Shown: piece by piece, positions 13,185 to 24,885 of the stretch | Layout: each line of letters opens with the position of its first letter | How positions within the stretch are numbered: the first letter of the stretch is position 1 | DNA from: Tricholoma matsutake | Lineage: Eukaryota > Basidiomycota > Agaricomycetes > Agaricales > Tricholomataceae | Assembly: GCA_026075535.2 (NCBI GenBank) | Contig: AP026547.1 | Span: 2,294,001 to 2,358,000, forward strand | Direction of reading: 5' to 3' | DNA length: 64,000 bases | Position numbers and translations under genes: made by a program | Notes under the pieces: model-generated | The model's input: the letters and a program-made list of their open reading frames with translations, nothing else | The model's database searches: none | Told to the model about the DNA's origin: nothing

Positions 13185-13460
13185 TACTCATCATTCATTG
13201 TCATTGTCCTCCCCTACTTGTTGTTTGTCAGTGTTGTCATCCCCTGCTTGTTGTTTGTTGTTTGTCATTGTTGTTGTCCCTTGTTGTCCTCATCTCCTGC
13301 ACCCACAGTCCACCCCATGAGCAGTGGCTTGTGAGGCTGGAAGTGGGTGCCGTGTCGTCAGTGTTATAATATACATAGATTCTAAGAAACAAACAAGATA
13401 ATAATTAGTAACAAATGAAAGGCAAAGAGTAAAAGATACTTACCTGGGGCACAAACAACA
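13185..13460 (-). repeat. Hairpin/intron module I
   Basis: Low-complexity TTGTTGTC-type DNA, then a GAGCAGTGGCT hairpin-like motif (13318). On the minus strand there is a well-formed intron at about 13453-13376: donor CAG|GTAAGTATC directly after a hairpin (GGGCACAAAC..GTTTGTGCCC), branch-like TTACTAAT, acceptor TTTCTTAG. Same architecture as modules at 18, 48-49 and 61-63 kb. No product recognised. Confidence 0.5.
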
Positions 13461-13779
13461 ACAGATGTTGTTTGTGCCCTAGTTGTGGACAAGGCCGTTG
13501 TTGTTGTGGGGAGAGAAACCAAGTTGCGAAATGCATTGTGGCTTGTGGCAATACAGTACAAATAAATGTAAACATACAAATGAAAGGTGTAAATGCATCA
13601 AAAACACGTGAATGAGAGTACATGTGACCATGCAAACAGGTGCAAATGGTCAGTGCTATTTAAACAGCTTACTTTTCCCTCTATTCATTCGGGCATGCCC
13701 CAGTTTTTTCTCTATGACATAAGTAATTAGTACATAGATATATTTATTTGGTACTCTTATGGGGTATGTAATCTAAGGG

Positions 13780-13970
13780 TAAAAAGACTGGTTGTAACCA
13801 GTTACAACCAGTCTTATAACAGTTTTCAAATGTTTTCAAAATGAGTGAACCGGCAACCGAACCACGGTTTCGGTTACTCACTTTTTCAGAAAAATGGACC
13901 GAACCGCAGCATTGACCATGGATCAGTCTGGTTTGGTCTTCGGTCCTATGGACTGAACCTTCAAACACTA
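13780..13970. mobile_element. hAT-like MITE (family C) remnant
   Basis: The right end GGTCCTATGGACTGAACC..CACTA closely matches the right end of the complete element at 16796-17633. The interior has the same GGTTCGGT/AACCGAACC character, and a short AAGACTGGTTGTAACC palindrome sits at about 13785. The left end is not identifiable, so the element is truncated. Confidence 0.6.
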
Positions 13971-16290
13971 GGTTTGTTGGTCCTTCCTGTAATAGAACAG
14001 CTTCAGTTGATCCTTAGATACTTTACCTCATTTTATGGTTCCATCGATTTGGTAAATTGTGTTGCTAAGTTTGCAATGAATAGTGAAAGGGCCAGTCCAC
14101 CACGGTGCTAACTTGTGCCCTTTTTGGTTGTCAAGCCATGTCTCATGAACAAGTATCCAAGTACCTATATCAAAATCATTAGTGACAAGGTATTTCTTGT
14201 ACCTGTTGTTGAAGTCATCCACAGCCCATTGACGTTCACGCCGCTGCTTCTCAAGGGCCTCTTCAAGGACATTGTCCTGTTGTGCAATCTGTTGGGCTCA
14301 GATAGTGATTAGATCCTCTGTCATAATTACCTTATCCCAATCCAGAGATTCCCAAGTTTGGTCCATAATGTTGAAAGCGAGAAGGGGTTGTCAGCCTAGG
14401 AGTAAATAATATGGGGAGTAACCTGTCATACATGAGGCAGGACAACACATAGCCAGAAGGATGGCATGAAAATAGAGAGGCCACCATGAGGAGTGGTCAC
14501 CACAAGCACACACGAGGGTGTTGATGAGCACTTGGTGAGTGCATTCGACAACAGCATTTCCCTGTGGATGATAAGGGGAAGAAAGGATAACTGTGATTCC
14601 ATACCACGCAAATAAAATCCTTGCAGCACCTTTGAACTCTGATCCACCGTCAATGACACAGTAGGGTATGCAACTGAACCAACTAATAATATCTTCATAA
14701 GTAAAATTGGCCCATGCTTCAGAGGTGTTCTGTCGAGCAGCACAAGCTTCTGGCCACTTCATCGCTGGCTCCTGTGCATGCAGTAAGTATTGCATTCCAC
14801 CCTGGCCTTTTTCCATGTGGACAGTGTCGAGGTGAAAACAGTGGAGGATTGCAGAATTCCAGGTCAGTGAGAAGGGGATCTTTGGGTGCATTTTCAAGTG
14901 CAACTGGCAGCTGTAGCATGATCGCACAAAGTATGTGACTTCATTGTAGAGGTTGGGCCAATAATAGTGCTCAGCCAGGAGTTTGTAGGTCCCACCACGT
15001 CCATGGTGCCCAACTTCATTGTGGACTTGAGCCAGGAGAGACTTTCGCTTTAGAAGGTCAGTAATAAGGCAAGGCAGGGGTAGGGGTATACCCTTGTGTT
15101 TTGGGGCTAAGGGTATGAGGGGTAAGGGTAGGGATTTGGAAGTTCATACCCTTGCATACCCCTGTACCCTTACTAAGGGTACATATGCCAGGGGGTATGC
15201 TTATGTAAGAATATCATTTGATTTTTTCAGCTACAAAGACTCATATTCAAGATTTTCATCAATTAAATTCAGATTTTGGGATTGTCCAACATGATAATGG
15301 CTTTTATATGTTAATAAGAGGTATTAATATGTGATATTAATAGTAAATACAATAGTTATCAACACTTTTCAAATGAATTTTGCTCTAAATATGTTGATTT
15401 TGTGCCAAACCCTTGTACCCTTGACAAACCCTCCCATACCCTTGGCAACCCTTATATGTTTCCATACCCTTACCCCTAAGGGTAGGGTGTTCAGGGGTAG
15501 GGGTAAGGGTATGAGATTTGACACCCAGGGGTAACCTCTGCCTTGCCCTAGTCAGTAATAACAAGGTGGGGGGTTTTTCCACCCTTCTGTAACTTCCAGA
15601 GGTGGCTGTCATGAAATGCAAAGATGTGTGCCTGCGACAAGAACTTCTTTCACTCTTGTAAACTGTCACAATGTGCAGGGATAATGCCATCATGCAGATA
15701 GGCAAGGATCTCCTGCCAAAGTTCAGGAGACTCATAGTCCTTAGTTCCATAGGCATGAGAAATGCATGTGATGTACCATTTGGGTCCACATCCTCGTAGT
15801 TCTGTTGGGTGTCTGTATGCTCTCATGCGCCAATAGGACCAGTCACAATGTAAGAATTAAAAGAAGGAACAGGGGGCACACTTTCACAAAGCTCAGACAT
15901 GTATTCATAACCATAGGTTGTCACTTTTGAGCTCGACCAGTTCTTCTCCAAGTGAAAACTTGTACAAAGCAGTAGATGGTGTGTGGTGATTATCAAACTC
16001 ATGGCCCATGTAGGTAAGGGAATCTGTACTCTTGAGGAGTGACCACATCAACAAATTACCTTTATGTTGCACCAAATCAAGACATGATGGGTCGAAACAG
16101 AACTGAATAAAGGGAGAGGGTGTGGGCCATTAGCAGCCCCAATGAATTTATCAAGGTATTCTTCAGTGTCTTCATCATTGGAGTCCTGGTCAGATTGCCT
16201 TCTTCTCGAGAGTCCATCAGGTGCCTGGTGCTTATCTGCTGCAATGTGGTTAACTTCAAAATCAAAAAGGGAGAGGTACATTACCCATCC
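13971..16290 (-). pseudogene. Ty3/Gypsy pol remnant (RNase H tail, integrase, C-term)
   Basis: Minus-strand fragments in order are the RNase H end (FEVNHIAADKHQAPDGLSRR, about 16260), an integrase zinc finger (H..H, then SCYSCQ, about 14900-15000), and an integrase core with its three acidic motifs (HLDTVHM, VIDGGSEFKG, HPQGNAVVE). A C-terminal segment (WWTGPFTI..YQIDG, about 14030-14110) follows. Frames shift and stops are present. The pol frame is interrupted by a hAT-like MITE at 15065-15550 and resumes after it. The gag-PR-RT part is missing, and the fragment abuts pogo transposase sequence at about 16290. Confidence 0.8.
15065..15550. mobile_element. hAT-like MITE with 8-bp TSD inside Gypsy integrase
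   Basis: 486 bp with ends TAAGGCAAGGCAGGGGTA and complement of CCTCTGCCTTGCCCTA. It is flanked by perfect 8-bp duplications GTCAGTAA (15057-15064 and 15551-15558). Removing it restores the Gypsy integrase zinc-finger region. The interior is GGGTA-rich, like MITE family A. Confidence 0.88.
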
Positions 16291-16705
16291 ATCTGAAACT
16301 GCTGGGGCAAAGCAGGGATCTTACTGGACATGGAGTCCTCCTCTTCATCTGAAACAAATCAGCCCTCAATTTCTACTACTCCTCTCTCATCCATAATTCA
16401 TCCTCTCATATGGATCCCATTGCTCATGCAGAGAAGTGAGGCCATGCTTAATAATTTGGTTGCTATGGGGGCACTTCAGAAGACAAATTGAATGGACATT
16501 GAATTCCTCATTAATCCTGTTGGAGAATCTCATGACTTGACTGAAGCATCTGACACTGAAATCTACCAAGCTGTTGATGCAATTGACACACATGGAATAT
16601 AGAGAGAGATAAACAGTGGGGATGATGTCGACAATGACATTCCCCCTGAGCCTTGTCCAAACCAACATGATGTCCTCAAGATGGTTTCAACTATCAACAG
16701 GTACA
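16291..16705 (+). pseudogene. Internal/C-terminal fragment of pogo/Tigger transposase
   Basis: Plus-strand reading includes CWGKAGIL (intact copy NCWKKAGIL), then MDIEFLINP (MDIEALLNP), CPNQHDVLK (CPTHREVLQ) and VSTINRY (ASVLNKY). It breaks off at the MITE starting at 16706. The continuing residues (NDPIAHK and on) are on the minus strand at 10589-10444. Two in-frame stops. Confidence 0.82.
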
Positions 16706-18106
16706 TAGTGAATGGCAGGGGTATGCAAAACCCTGGGGGTATTTGTCAAGGGTGGATGAGGGTAGGGGTGAGGGTACAGTGTTTGTACCCTCAGCTAGTG
16801 TTTAAGGGTCCAGTCCAGTTCGGTTTTTTGACCCAAAAACATAAAGACTGCAACCTAAACCAGTCCAGGACCGACCCAAATACTGCTAGAACCGAACTGG
16901 ACCACCTAGGACTGGTCCTTTCCAGTTAAAAGACTGAAAAAGACTGGTTAAGACTGGATCAGACCGATGTTTGGTCGTGAAATTTGTCATATTAATATAA
17001 CCCATATTTATCTTAGCAAATATTACCCGGACCTTATAACCACTGTACAGATGGATAGACATTGTAATTCCCCATTATTCAGTCTAACTTTTAAGACATT
17101 TCATCAAGATTTGACTTGGCTATGATCAATATAAAAATACATCTACTGAATGACTCGTGCTGAACACCAAGAAATGTAATGTGACAACCATAAATTATGT
17201 GATGCATAGCATGCATTGACAAATGGTGGAAGTATTATTATACATGTTAGTCCTATGATCATTAATAGAATCAAGCAAATGATCAACATATGAGTAAGAT
17301 GAAATGAAAATCAATCTGATACAACAAAATACTCATACAAAAATAGATTTGGTTATATCTTGCTCAATTCTTAACCATTTTTTATGAACCAGAGGTCGAA
17401 TTTGCTGGATTTCATGTGGGAACATGGTCCAGTATATGTTCCCACAATAAACCAGTCCTAACCGGCTTAGACTGGTTTTCTTTGGTTTTACAACATTTTT
17501 CAAAGTGGAAAGACTGCTAACTGAACTGCAAAAGACTGGTCCATAAATAGACCACTGGTCTGGTCTTTTCCAGTCCAATTCAGTCCAATTTCGGTCTTTT
17601 TTTTGGTCCTATGGACTGGACCCTTCAACACTACCCTCAGCCAACCCTTACCCTTGGGAGGGGTCCCAGGGTAGGTAAAATCTCTGGATGGGGGGCATAT
17701 AATAAAGTAAATTTGCATCAAATACCACCAACAAAAGACTTCTACACAGCTTGTACTCAAATTCAGCAGAGTATACATTACATTGTCCATGTTTTGATGC
17801 TTTGATATCACAGGATTTCCAAATTATGCATAGGTACTACTTGAAAATGTGTTGTAGCACTTTTATACAGCCAAGAAAGTGGCTGCCAGATGTTCATGTC
17901 TTTGACTCAATTGATGATAAAAGTGATTTTAGTCACTCATCTGATAATACCATCTTGGGGGTATTGTGTATGCAGTATGCTCCATACCCCTCCATACCAT
18001 TACCCATACCCCTCAAAACCCTGACCCTTGTGAAGGGTAAGGGGTTTTGGAGGTTAAGGGTAAGGGTAGCCTCAAAATACCCCAGGGTTACCCCTGCCAT
18101 TCTTTA
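16706..18106. mobile_element. hAT-like MITE (family A), copy 2, with nested element
   Basis: The ends TAGTGAATGGCAGGGGTA and complement of TACCCCTGCCATTCTTTA mirror copy 1 in inverted orientation. It holds an 838-bp nested hAT-like element (16796-17633) and about 170 bp of interior not present in copy 1. Flanks CAGGTACA (16698-16705) and GCACCCAC (18107-18114) pair with the flanks of copy 1. Confidence 0.85.
16796..17633. mobile_element. hAT-like MITE (family C) nested in MITE A
   Basis: 838 bp. The terminal inverted repeats TAGTGTTTAAGGGTCCAGTC and complement of GACTGGACCCTTCAACACTA differ at one position. It is flanked by a perfect 8-bp TSD CCCTCAGC (16788-16795, 17634-17641). Copy 1 of the host MITE (complement of about 10890-10905) shows the empty site with a single CCCTCAGC. 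No transposase. Confidence 0.93.
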
Positions 18107-18740
18107 GCACCCACAATCCAACCTACAAGCAGTGGCTCATAGGTGCAGGTGGGTGCTGTGTCATTTGGTGCCATGTGTTCATGGTCCTGCTCGCAGTGAT
18201 GGGGGTGCAGGTATTGTCATTGTTGGGTGTTGTTGAGGCTAGTAAGGTCAGTGGTGACATGGTGGGTTTATGAAGGGGTGTTGGTGCATACCTCGTGGGT
18301 TGGGTGGGTTGTATCCATTGTTACCAGTAGCTTGGATCCTAAAAAGTGAAACAAAACAATTAGTTAGTTGACAGAAATGAGAAACGATCAAAAAAAAAAG
18401 CTTATCTAGGGCCTAAACAATGATTGCATCATTGGGTGCCATGTTGCCCCCCCCTCAACCCCTCAACTCCTGGTGCTGTTCCTCCTCCCTGCAGTCTTCT
18501 GACATCTCCTCTTCCCCTCCTTGGCACTTGGCCCATACACACCAGCCTTCCTCCCTATGAGCAGCTGCTCATAGCAGAGGGTCTGATGCTGTGGTGCCTC
18601 GTGCTTCGTACCTGTGGGGGATGACATCTTCCATTCAAGTTCTCCTCGCAGGTGCATTATCGGTAGTATAGATCCTAAAAATGAGTTAGTTAGCTTATAA
18701 AAGGAAGAAACAGACAAAAAAAACATATCCTAGAACCAAA
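18107..18740 (-). repeat. Hairpin/intron modules II (two units)
   Basis: Two units, each with a GAGCAG..GCTCATAG hairpin motif (18130, 18560) and low-complexity sequence. Each then has, on the minus strand, an intron-like block: TTTTTTTT tract, branch AACTAACTAA, acceptor TTTTTAG|GATC (introns about 18409-18346 and 18733-18674). The donors here are degenerate (ATAAGC, GATATG), so these copies look decayed relative to those at 49 and 63 kb. Confidence 0.45.
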
Positions 18741-19283
18741 ATGGGTCATTTGCAGCCACTCAGGCGTGGAAGTGGTGCCAGAGTGGTGACAGTGGGTGGT
18801 GATGGAATTGTGGTGGCAGTCGAGGTTTGAGAGAGGGAGGGCATGTCAGTGTCAATGGTGGTGGTGGAGGTTTGATGTGCCAGCACATTAGGCATCAGAG
18901 TGGAGCTTGAAAGCATGATGAAATGTAAAGTGAAAATGAAAGTGAAAAATGACCATTTTTTGGTTCATTCCCATCTCATTCTGAAGTTCATTTTTCAAAA
19001 ATGAATAAAAAATGAAAACTGAAAATGACCCAAAAATGACCCAAAAATGGTGACTGTGAACAACCCTATTGTGTGTCTGCTCTACTTACACTTGATTCTT
19101 ACAGTTTGTTTTATTATGAATTCTCAGATCTGATGTATCTAATGTTGAATAGTTATAGTTATCTGTTTGAACATGGACGTTACATGGTTCAGCTGTTGTA
19201 TCAGTATACTAATGACATGTTTTATTACTGTGTAATGTCAATGAATATAAAATCACTTTGAAATCTCAAGGTATGGCCTGTAT
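18741..19283. other. Spacer with truncated MITE family B end
   Basis: Low-complexity GTGG-rich DNA, then an AAAAATGA-rich stretch ending AATGGTGACTGTGAACAACC (to 19068). That is the right terminus of MITE family B (see 11721-11863). The left terminus is unclear. No gene seen. Confidence 0.5.
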
Positions 19284-19498
19284 CAGGAAGATCACACATT
19301 ATTTTTGACTTTTTTGACTTTTTTTGACTTTTTTGGCCAAATTGTAAAGTCAGAAAATTGATTTTCCCACCAAAAATGATGTTAAAATTACCTCAACTTT
19401 ACTAAAATTAGACCCAAGCCATACCACTTTCAACTTTATGCCTTTTTCAGCTTTGGAGTGGCTTTATGAAGCTAGAAAAACAATGTGTGATTTTCCTG
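19284..19498. mobile_element. Unclassified 215-bp inverted-repeat element
   Basis: The ends CAGGAAGATCACACATTATT and complement of AACAATGTGTGATTTTCCTG form about 22-bp terminal inverted repeats. The interior carries TTTTTGACTT repeats. No matching flanking duplication was seen. Confidence 0.65.
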
Positions 19499-19934
19499 GT
19501 GTGAGAGCCTATCATAATGGAGACTTACTAGTTAGTATGTAGTTCTGTGGTAGTACTGCAATAGAGCTATGAGAGAACCACAGTAGTGGGAGTACTGCAG
19601 TAGAGCTATGGGAGTGTTATACAGAAGATAAATGTGTCTATGGACACTATGGGTCACTACAGACTCTATGTAGCACTGCTGCAGAGTCCCATAGATAGCC
19701 CAGGATTTGCTGATGCCTAGCCATTTAGTTTGTCTTTGGATCCTTGATCTCAGTTGAGAATTTAGTGACACCTTTCTTAAGAAGGTTGACAGGTTTTGGA
19801 GCCATAGAAGATGTACGACTATTGAATTTTCTATTTTTTTTTAGTTTGTATTGGCCATGGTGGCGCATCACTGGCAAAATTAACATTACTTGACCATATA
19901 AATCAGGAACTAAGTCTAATATAGTAAGTAAACC

Positions 19935-20096
19935 TATGGGTTTTGGCTGAGGCCCAGGGGGTATGGGTTATGTACTATTGCAGACTTATGGGTTATGCTA
20001 TGCAAATCCCCACCCACCAAGTCGGTGGACCAGTGGGGCTATGGCATTCGAGGGGTTATGGGTTATGCAATGTATGGGTTATGGAAGTGTCAACTG
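19935..20096. repeat. Right subterminal region of old pogo element
   Basis: Five or more copies of ATGGGTTATG within 160 bp, ending GTGTCAACTG followed by TA. This mirrors the ATAACCCATA-rich ends of the intact pogo element at 51069. The iterations are probably transposase-binding sites (inference). Confidence 0.7.
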
Positions 20097-23000
20097 TATA
20101 GCACTTTAGAAGTTTAGTACTACAGCATCAGTCATGACTAGAGTGTGATCTACCAGAACAGTCTCCCACATGCATACATTCCAGCATCATGAAGGTGCGT
20201 CATAAAAGATGGCCCATGCGTGTACAAAAGGCTAACCTTATCAATGAATTGCAATACCTATAGTAAAACTTGAAATCATCAGTTCTGATCTGCACCATCC
20301 CGATCGTCCCACCGTGCGAGTCAACATTCGAGAAAAACAAAACGAGGCGGTCGGTCTGTCGACATGGCGACCGCCAAGATCTACCGAGCGGACCTTCAGT
20401 TCATATCCAGCTGGACGGGTCTGAATGATAAGCCTCGAAAGATCTACGACTAAAAAATTGAAACGTGTTGATTCGCCAAGTGACTCATGCGGTTCTCATC
20501 AGTGGCCAGGAAAGTTTTACACACTGCAACAATAAATCAGATTATTAATGAAAATAAAAGCACACCGCATTCAACGTGTTTACGTAGTTAGAGAGCGAGA
20601 GCAGACCGCGGTCGACACCATCGACAGCAGCAGTAGGGTCATATAGTGAAGGGAAGTATTGGCGCAGATGATACTTCCACGTCATCGGTCAGAAGGCCGA
20701 GATAGAGAGCGCACATATTTTTCTCACAACCAGAAGGGACCGATAAGTATAACTGGTGTTTTTTTTTTGCATCCGAGTGCTGGAAGAGACCGTCCAGCCG
20801 AACCGTCGTGACGTAAGTAAGATTTTGTGGGAACATGAGCATAACATCCAAAGCTTCTGTGGAAAATGGAGGATAGGGTCGTGCTGTCAGACTTGAAACG
20901 CATGTTTGCCGTGAACAAGCCGCATCCGACGCAGCTGAGAAAAACATCTCAAAGTAGTAAGATCAACAGAATTGAGATGTCCGCGCAACCCTTGTCATCC
21001 CCACACTTGGAAGAGTTTGAACATGAATGATGTGATCACACCTTCAAAGGTGAAGAAGATCTGCAGTTCTTGTTGTCTGAAAACCGTCATAAGTGACGTG
21101 CGAATCGAACCCAGTGGCAGAAATGTTGTGGGATTGTTCGGCATTCCTGGTCTGGGGCTGGTCACTGGAGGGGAGACACACGATCTGTAGGAGTGGAAGC
21201 AATCATACATACTACATAATCTGTCAGCAACAAACGAGAATAATTTAGAATTGAAAAACAAAAACTCATACTTATCGGATCGGAGAGCAGCAAGGCTCGG
21301 AGCTTCTCCGAGATTACGCCGGTTGCGATGACAATTTTGTGTGGACTGTCATGGTGCCAAGTCTATCTGCGTACTGATATCCTTTAGAGCAAAGCGAATA
21401 TGAATCGACATTGCAACCAGAACTGCACCAATAAGCTCAGGTGCGCATCCGAGTTCTGACAAAACTCGAGTCGAAGCGTGTCAGCCCAACAATAATCCTA
21501 CTCTAGCGAGGTGTCACTTACATCGAAGACAGGGGGTGGCGAAGGTTGAAACGCTGATGCAACGCAGCTCCTTGGTAGCTGTCCACAATCGCCCAGATCG
21601 AAATCGCGTCGTAAATGACTCTTCACTCATACGTAGACCCACCCTTTTCTCCTCCCAGCTTGATTTCGAATAACTATGACCCCGGACTGCAAAACAAGAG
21701 AATTTGACTGGTTCAAGCTGACGGTGCTGACAAAGATCCTTGAGATGAGTCAGATTGTGCCTAGCTTTCAATCGCATGGTCTAGAGATCGGCTAGCGGTG
21801 AAAATTTCTTTCACTGAGCTGTGGCACCCCATGGCCATTGGCCACACACCATTTGGATCATGTGAGATGATTGTAGCGCAGACAACCTTGAGACAACCAA
21901 CCAAGTTCAGTCATTTCCCAGCATTGACAACAAGCTCGGACGACCATCTGGTGAGCTTTAAAGTTAACCTTTGGAGCTTCACCCGGGGTCATTGCTAAAA
22001 CATTTGTTGCTTAACTGTAGCTGCACGAAGCAACAAAGACTAAAAAATCCAGTTTCGTGGTTCGTAGCCCAGGCGAAGAGTTTCATTGAATATCTTATTC
22101 ATTTCGAGAAGCGCACATACTCTGAGATCGAGGAATGTCTGTCGATATATACCGAATATTGCTATCTGGTGACCCTGCAGAGGACGTGCCTGACCCGTAA
22201 TCGTTCGGTGTTCGGGGCCGTCACTGGCACTTCATAAATGCGTCGGTCCCCGGGTCGGATGCATTATCAGTAAGGAACGCTGGTGGCTAGACCCTGTTTT
22301 GTACGAATCAAAAATTAAAGGTGCATGTTTTCCTGCGTGCCACCAAGGAGGATCAGTTAGTATGCTCTCTACTTCCTGTTTTTGTCGGCAAGTTATGTTG
22401 CTAGTACTTGCAGTATAGTACAATCTCACTGCACGGCGGCAGACGAATAATGACTTAGTTACGTGAACTACATCAGAAGTTCCTGGATCACGATGTTCAG
22501 ACAGCTGCATAATATAGGTATGTCCATCCACCAACAGCGTCTACGTAGCTCCAACTGCGACAGCCTGAGGGATCTAGACAAGAAGAAACTCAATAGTTCT
22601 ACGAGCCTCACTAGCAGGCCCTTTTTGATGAGACCCTGTACGAATGACACCCGTCGCCTCCCCTGTGTGCTACTGAGGAAGCGCGTTCTAGATCGCGCTC
22701 ATTGCCAAACTAAATTAACTCTCCAAGCACCACTTCTAAGTACATCGTTCGCTGGCCACTTCGGGTATATTTCAAATTATTTTAGTCATCCCCCGATTGC
22801 AAGTCCTCTGCTTGTGCGGAATGCCAAATGCATACACTCGTTATTCGGGCCGCTAGGTTGCGTCCCTGAGATACTCAATGCGAGAGGTGATTCCACCTTG
22901 TATGGAACAAGATCATCAGCTCCTGAATTCGATGTCTGGAGATCTCACTGTATCGTGTAGGAAGGCTTGACTCGGAGGATTCCATAAATCCTTACGAAGA

Positions 23001-24312
23001 TAATCGTCTACAAGTTCACTCCATATTCAAGTCCGAGATGTCTAATCTCCTAAAAAAGTATTCGCCCTCTTCCCCGTTCGACTCATAGCATCCAACAATC
23101 TGTAACGATAATAAGATCCTGTTCTGAGATTTGCGGTCAGTGAATGTTCTCAGCGTACAAACATACACCACGATCATAATAATTGCGTGATGTCGACAGG
23201 GTGATGGACAAACTTGAAAGTGATCGTATCCCGTTTATCGGGGACGCTGTATACTTAATCCTGAAGGCCTGAAGACGTGAGATTGGCGAGACGAAGAGTA
23301 AATATGTTAGCCGAGCGAGAAGTTGGAAGCGTGAGAGCGACAAATACAAACACTTCACCAAATTAAGGTGAGACGTCCTAATGCAAATGGCGCCCATCAT
23401 TCTGTTGTATGTAGTTTACGGACCGGTCGCGTATCATACTTCGAACCAGAACCTGGAGCTATTCTTGGCATCAACTTCAGGTTTGCATGCTGATCGAATG
23501 TATGTAGCATTGTGGAGAGATAAATTATCTTCAGCACGAGGATGTACACTCAGTCTTCGAATTCGAAGTTCATCAACGGCGAACTAACGATCAGAATATT
23601 ATGTATCGCCAATCTCCCGAAGTGAGCGGGGTACGTTTGAACAGCAGGTTATCGTTATCTTCAACAAATCTTTATTTAATATACCCGCATTAGCACCGTA
23701 TAAGGCTAATCCGAATTTTGATAATCGCGCCCACCGGAGAAGACAATTCAGATGTGATGTGCCCCAGAATGGAGGCTGAAGCGATCCTAATTACATCTTG
23801 ATTCGCTGCGCGTCGTTTACGAATAGTTTGGATTGACCGGTGGGGCAACCCGCGGATTTCGAATTTTCTCGACTCTCGAGCATCTCCGACGTATCTGTGT
23901 CCAACAAAATAATATCTACGACCAAAAATAAATGAAATTCAGATGGCTGCTGAATGTGAATAGTAGACGCTGCTTCACATCTGATGTAAATTTTGAAGTC
24001 TATCTTTATTCCACTGTCAAGGAACTTGAACAAGACTGGCGCCTGCACTCATTCAGCTCTACCAGCTAAGCGCTTTTTACAATTCACCGTTGCTTCCTAT
24101 TCCTGTCCAGGTACAACTCGGGGTTGATCAAACAATGTAGCGGAAACGAATTCGAATTAGCATCGTTCATCGAGGCCCACAATCAAATGAATGGAATAAA
24201 CCGCGAGTGATGTCGATTGGCAACAAGTAACGAACAAAATGATCATACAGGTGGTGACGACTTCCGTTCTCTGTAAAATTATCGTCCCTCCGTAAATGAG
24301 AACCTGAAACAC
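20097..24312. other. 4.2 kb, no gene recognised
   Basis: Host-like composition. Minus-strand open stretches at 21777-21514, 21261-20995 and 20947-20639 have plausible acceptors (CTCTTGTTTTGCAG near 21690) and a donor (GTAAGTGAC near 21530). A lineage-specific minus-strand gene is therefore possible, but I recognise no domain. 22250-24300 shows only short frames. No TE termini were found. Confidence 0.4.
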
Positions 24313-24885
24313 TCACCCACTCGCATTTCCTAAGAGTTCCTCAGATGATCCCTCGGCTCAAATAATTGGTGATCGAACTCTCCCATAGTGACATGGCCGT
24401 AGTCCATCTGGAAGGCTTGACATTCACGGATGAATCGTTCAACATCTTTAAAGCGGGTGATGGAGAGTTCCGGTTCATTTGAACCGCGTGCCTGAGCGAG
24501 ATAAGCTGCAACGAGGGTGTTCAAGCCGCCTGTAAGAGGAAAGCCTGAAGGACGTTAGAGAAGGCTGTGTTTCTTCAATGTTCTACTTGAAGCATAGCAT
24601 ACCAAGGATCGTGAGTGATAGGGCGGTCAATAGAGGTGGAGATGAGCCATCGATGAGAATTATAGTCGGCGCATGACTTACATTCTTTCCGATAACAAGC
24701 GGATAGTCCAGTAATCAGAGAGCCAAAAATAACCTGTAGAGCGATGGCTATGTTCAAAGCATAGTCCATCACCCTTGCTTTCACAATATATTTGTTCTTC
24801 TCTGTTATCGCCGTCACAAATATGGGCTGAAGACGCTCGCCAACGGAGCAACGTGGAGGTTGAGGGGGAGTCAAAATCTTAATCT
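24313..24885 (-). pseudogene. SLATT_fungal-domain (2TM) protein, frame-broken
   Basis: Fungal members of the SLATT family (two-TM domain, related to effectors of SMODS/SLOG conflict systems). The minus strand reads VGERLQPIFVTAITEKNKY, then KARVMDYALNIAIALQVIFG and SLITGLSA (first TM). After an intron it reads GGLNTLVAAYLAQARGSNEP, ELSITRFKDVERFIRECQAF, and ends ELLGNASG plus stop at 24313. Domain order matches the family. Two frame changes are needed, one between the TM helices (about 24690) and one before EELLGNASG (about 24350). So it is broken, uses unusual introns, or has sequence errors. The N-terminal exon(s), expected at 24900-25580, were not identified with confidence. Confidence 0.7.

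Larger units (their letters stand above)
10279..20096. mobile_element. Decayed, multiply invaded pogo/Tigger-type element (composite)
   Basis: The left end CAGTCGACACTCTCATAACC (10279) and the right end, ending GTGTCAACTG at 20096 and followed by TA, match the TIRs of the intact pogo element at 51069-53702. Both ends also carry the iterated ATAACCCATA subterminal motif. Between them are transposase fragments (10444-10589 minus, 16291-16705 plus), a Gypsy remnant, several hAT-like MITEs and hairpin/intron modules. The large span reflects nested insertions and an inversion. That the two ends belong to one original insertion is an inference. Confidence 0.55.

Noticed and set aside
22463..22960. 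165-aa plus-strand open frame
   Set aside because: No domain, no start or splice context, and composition like surrounding non-coding DNA.
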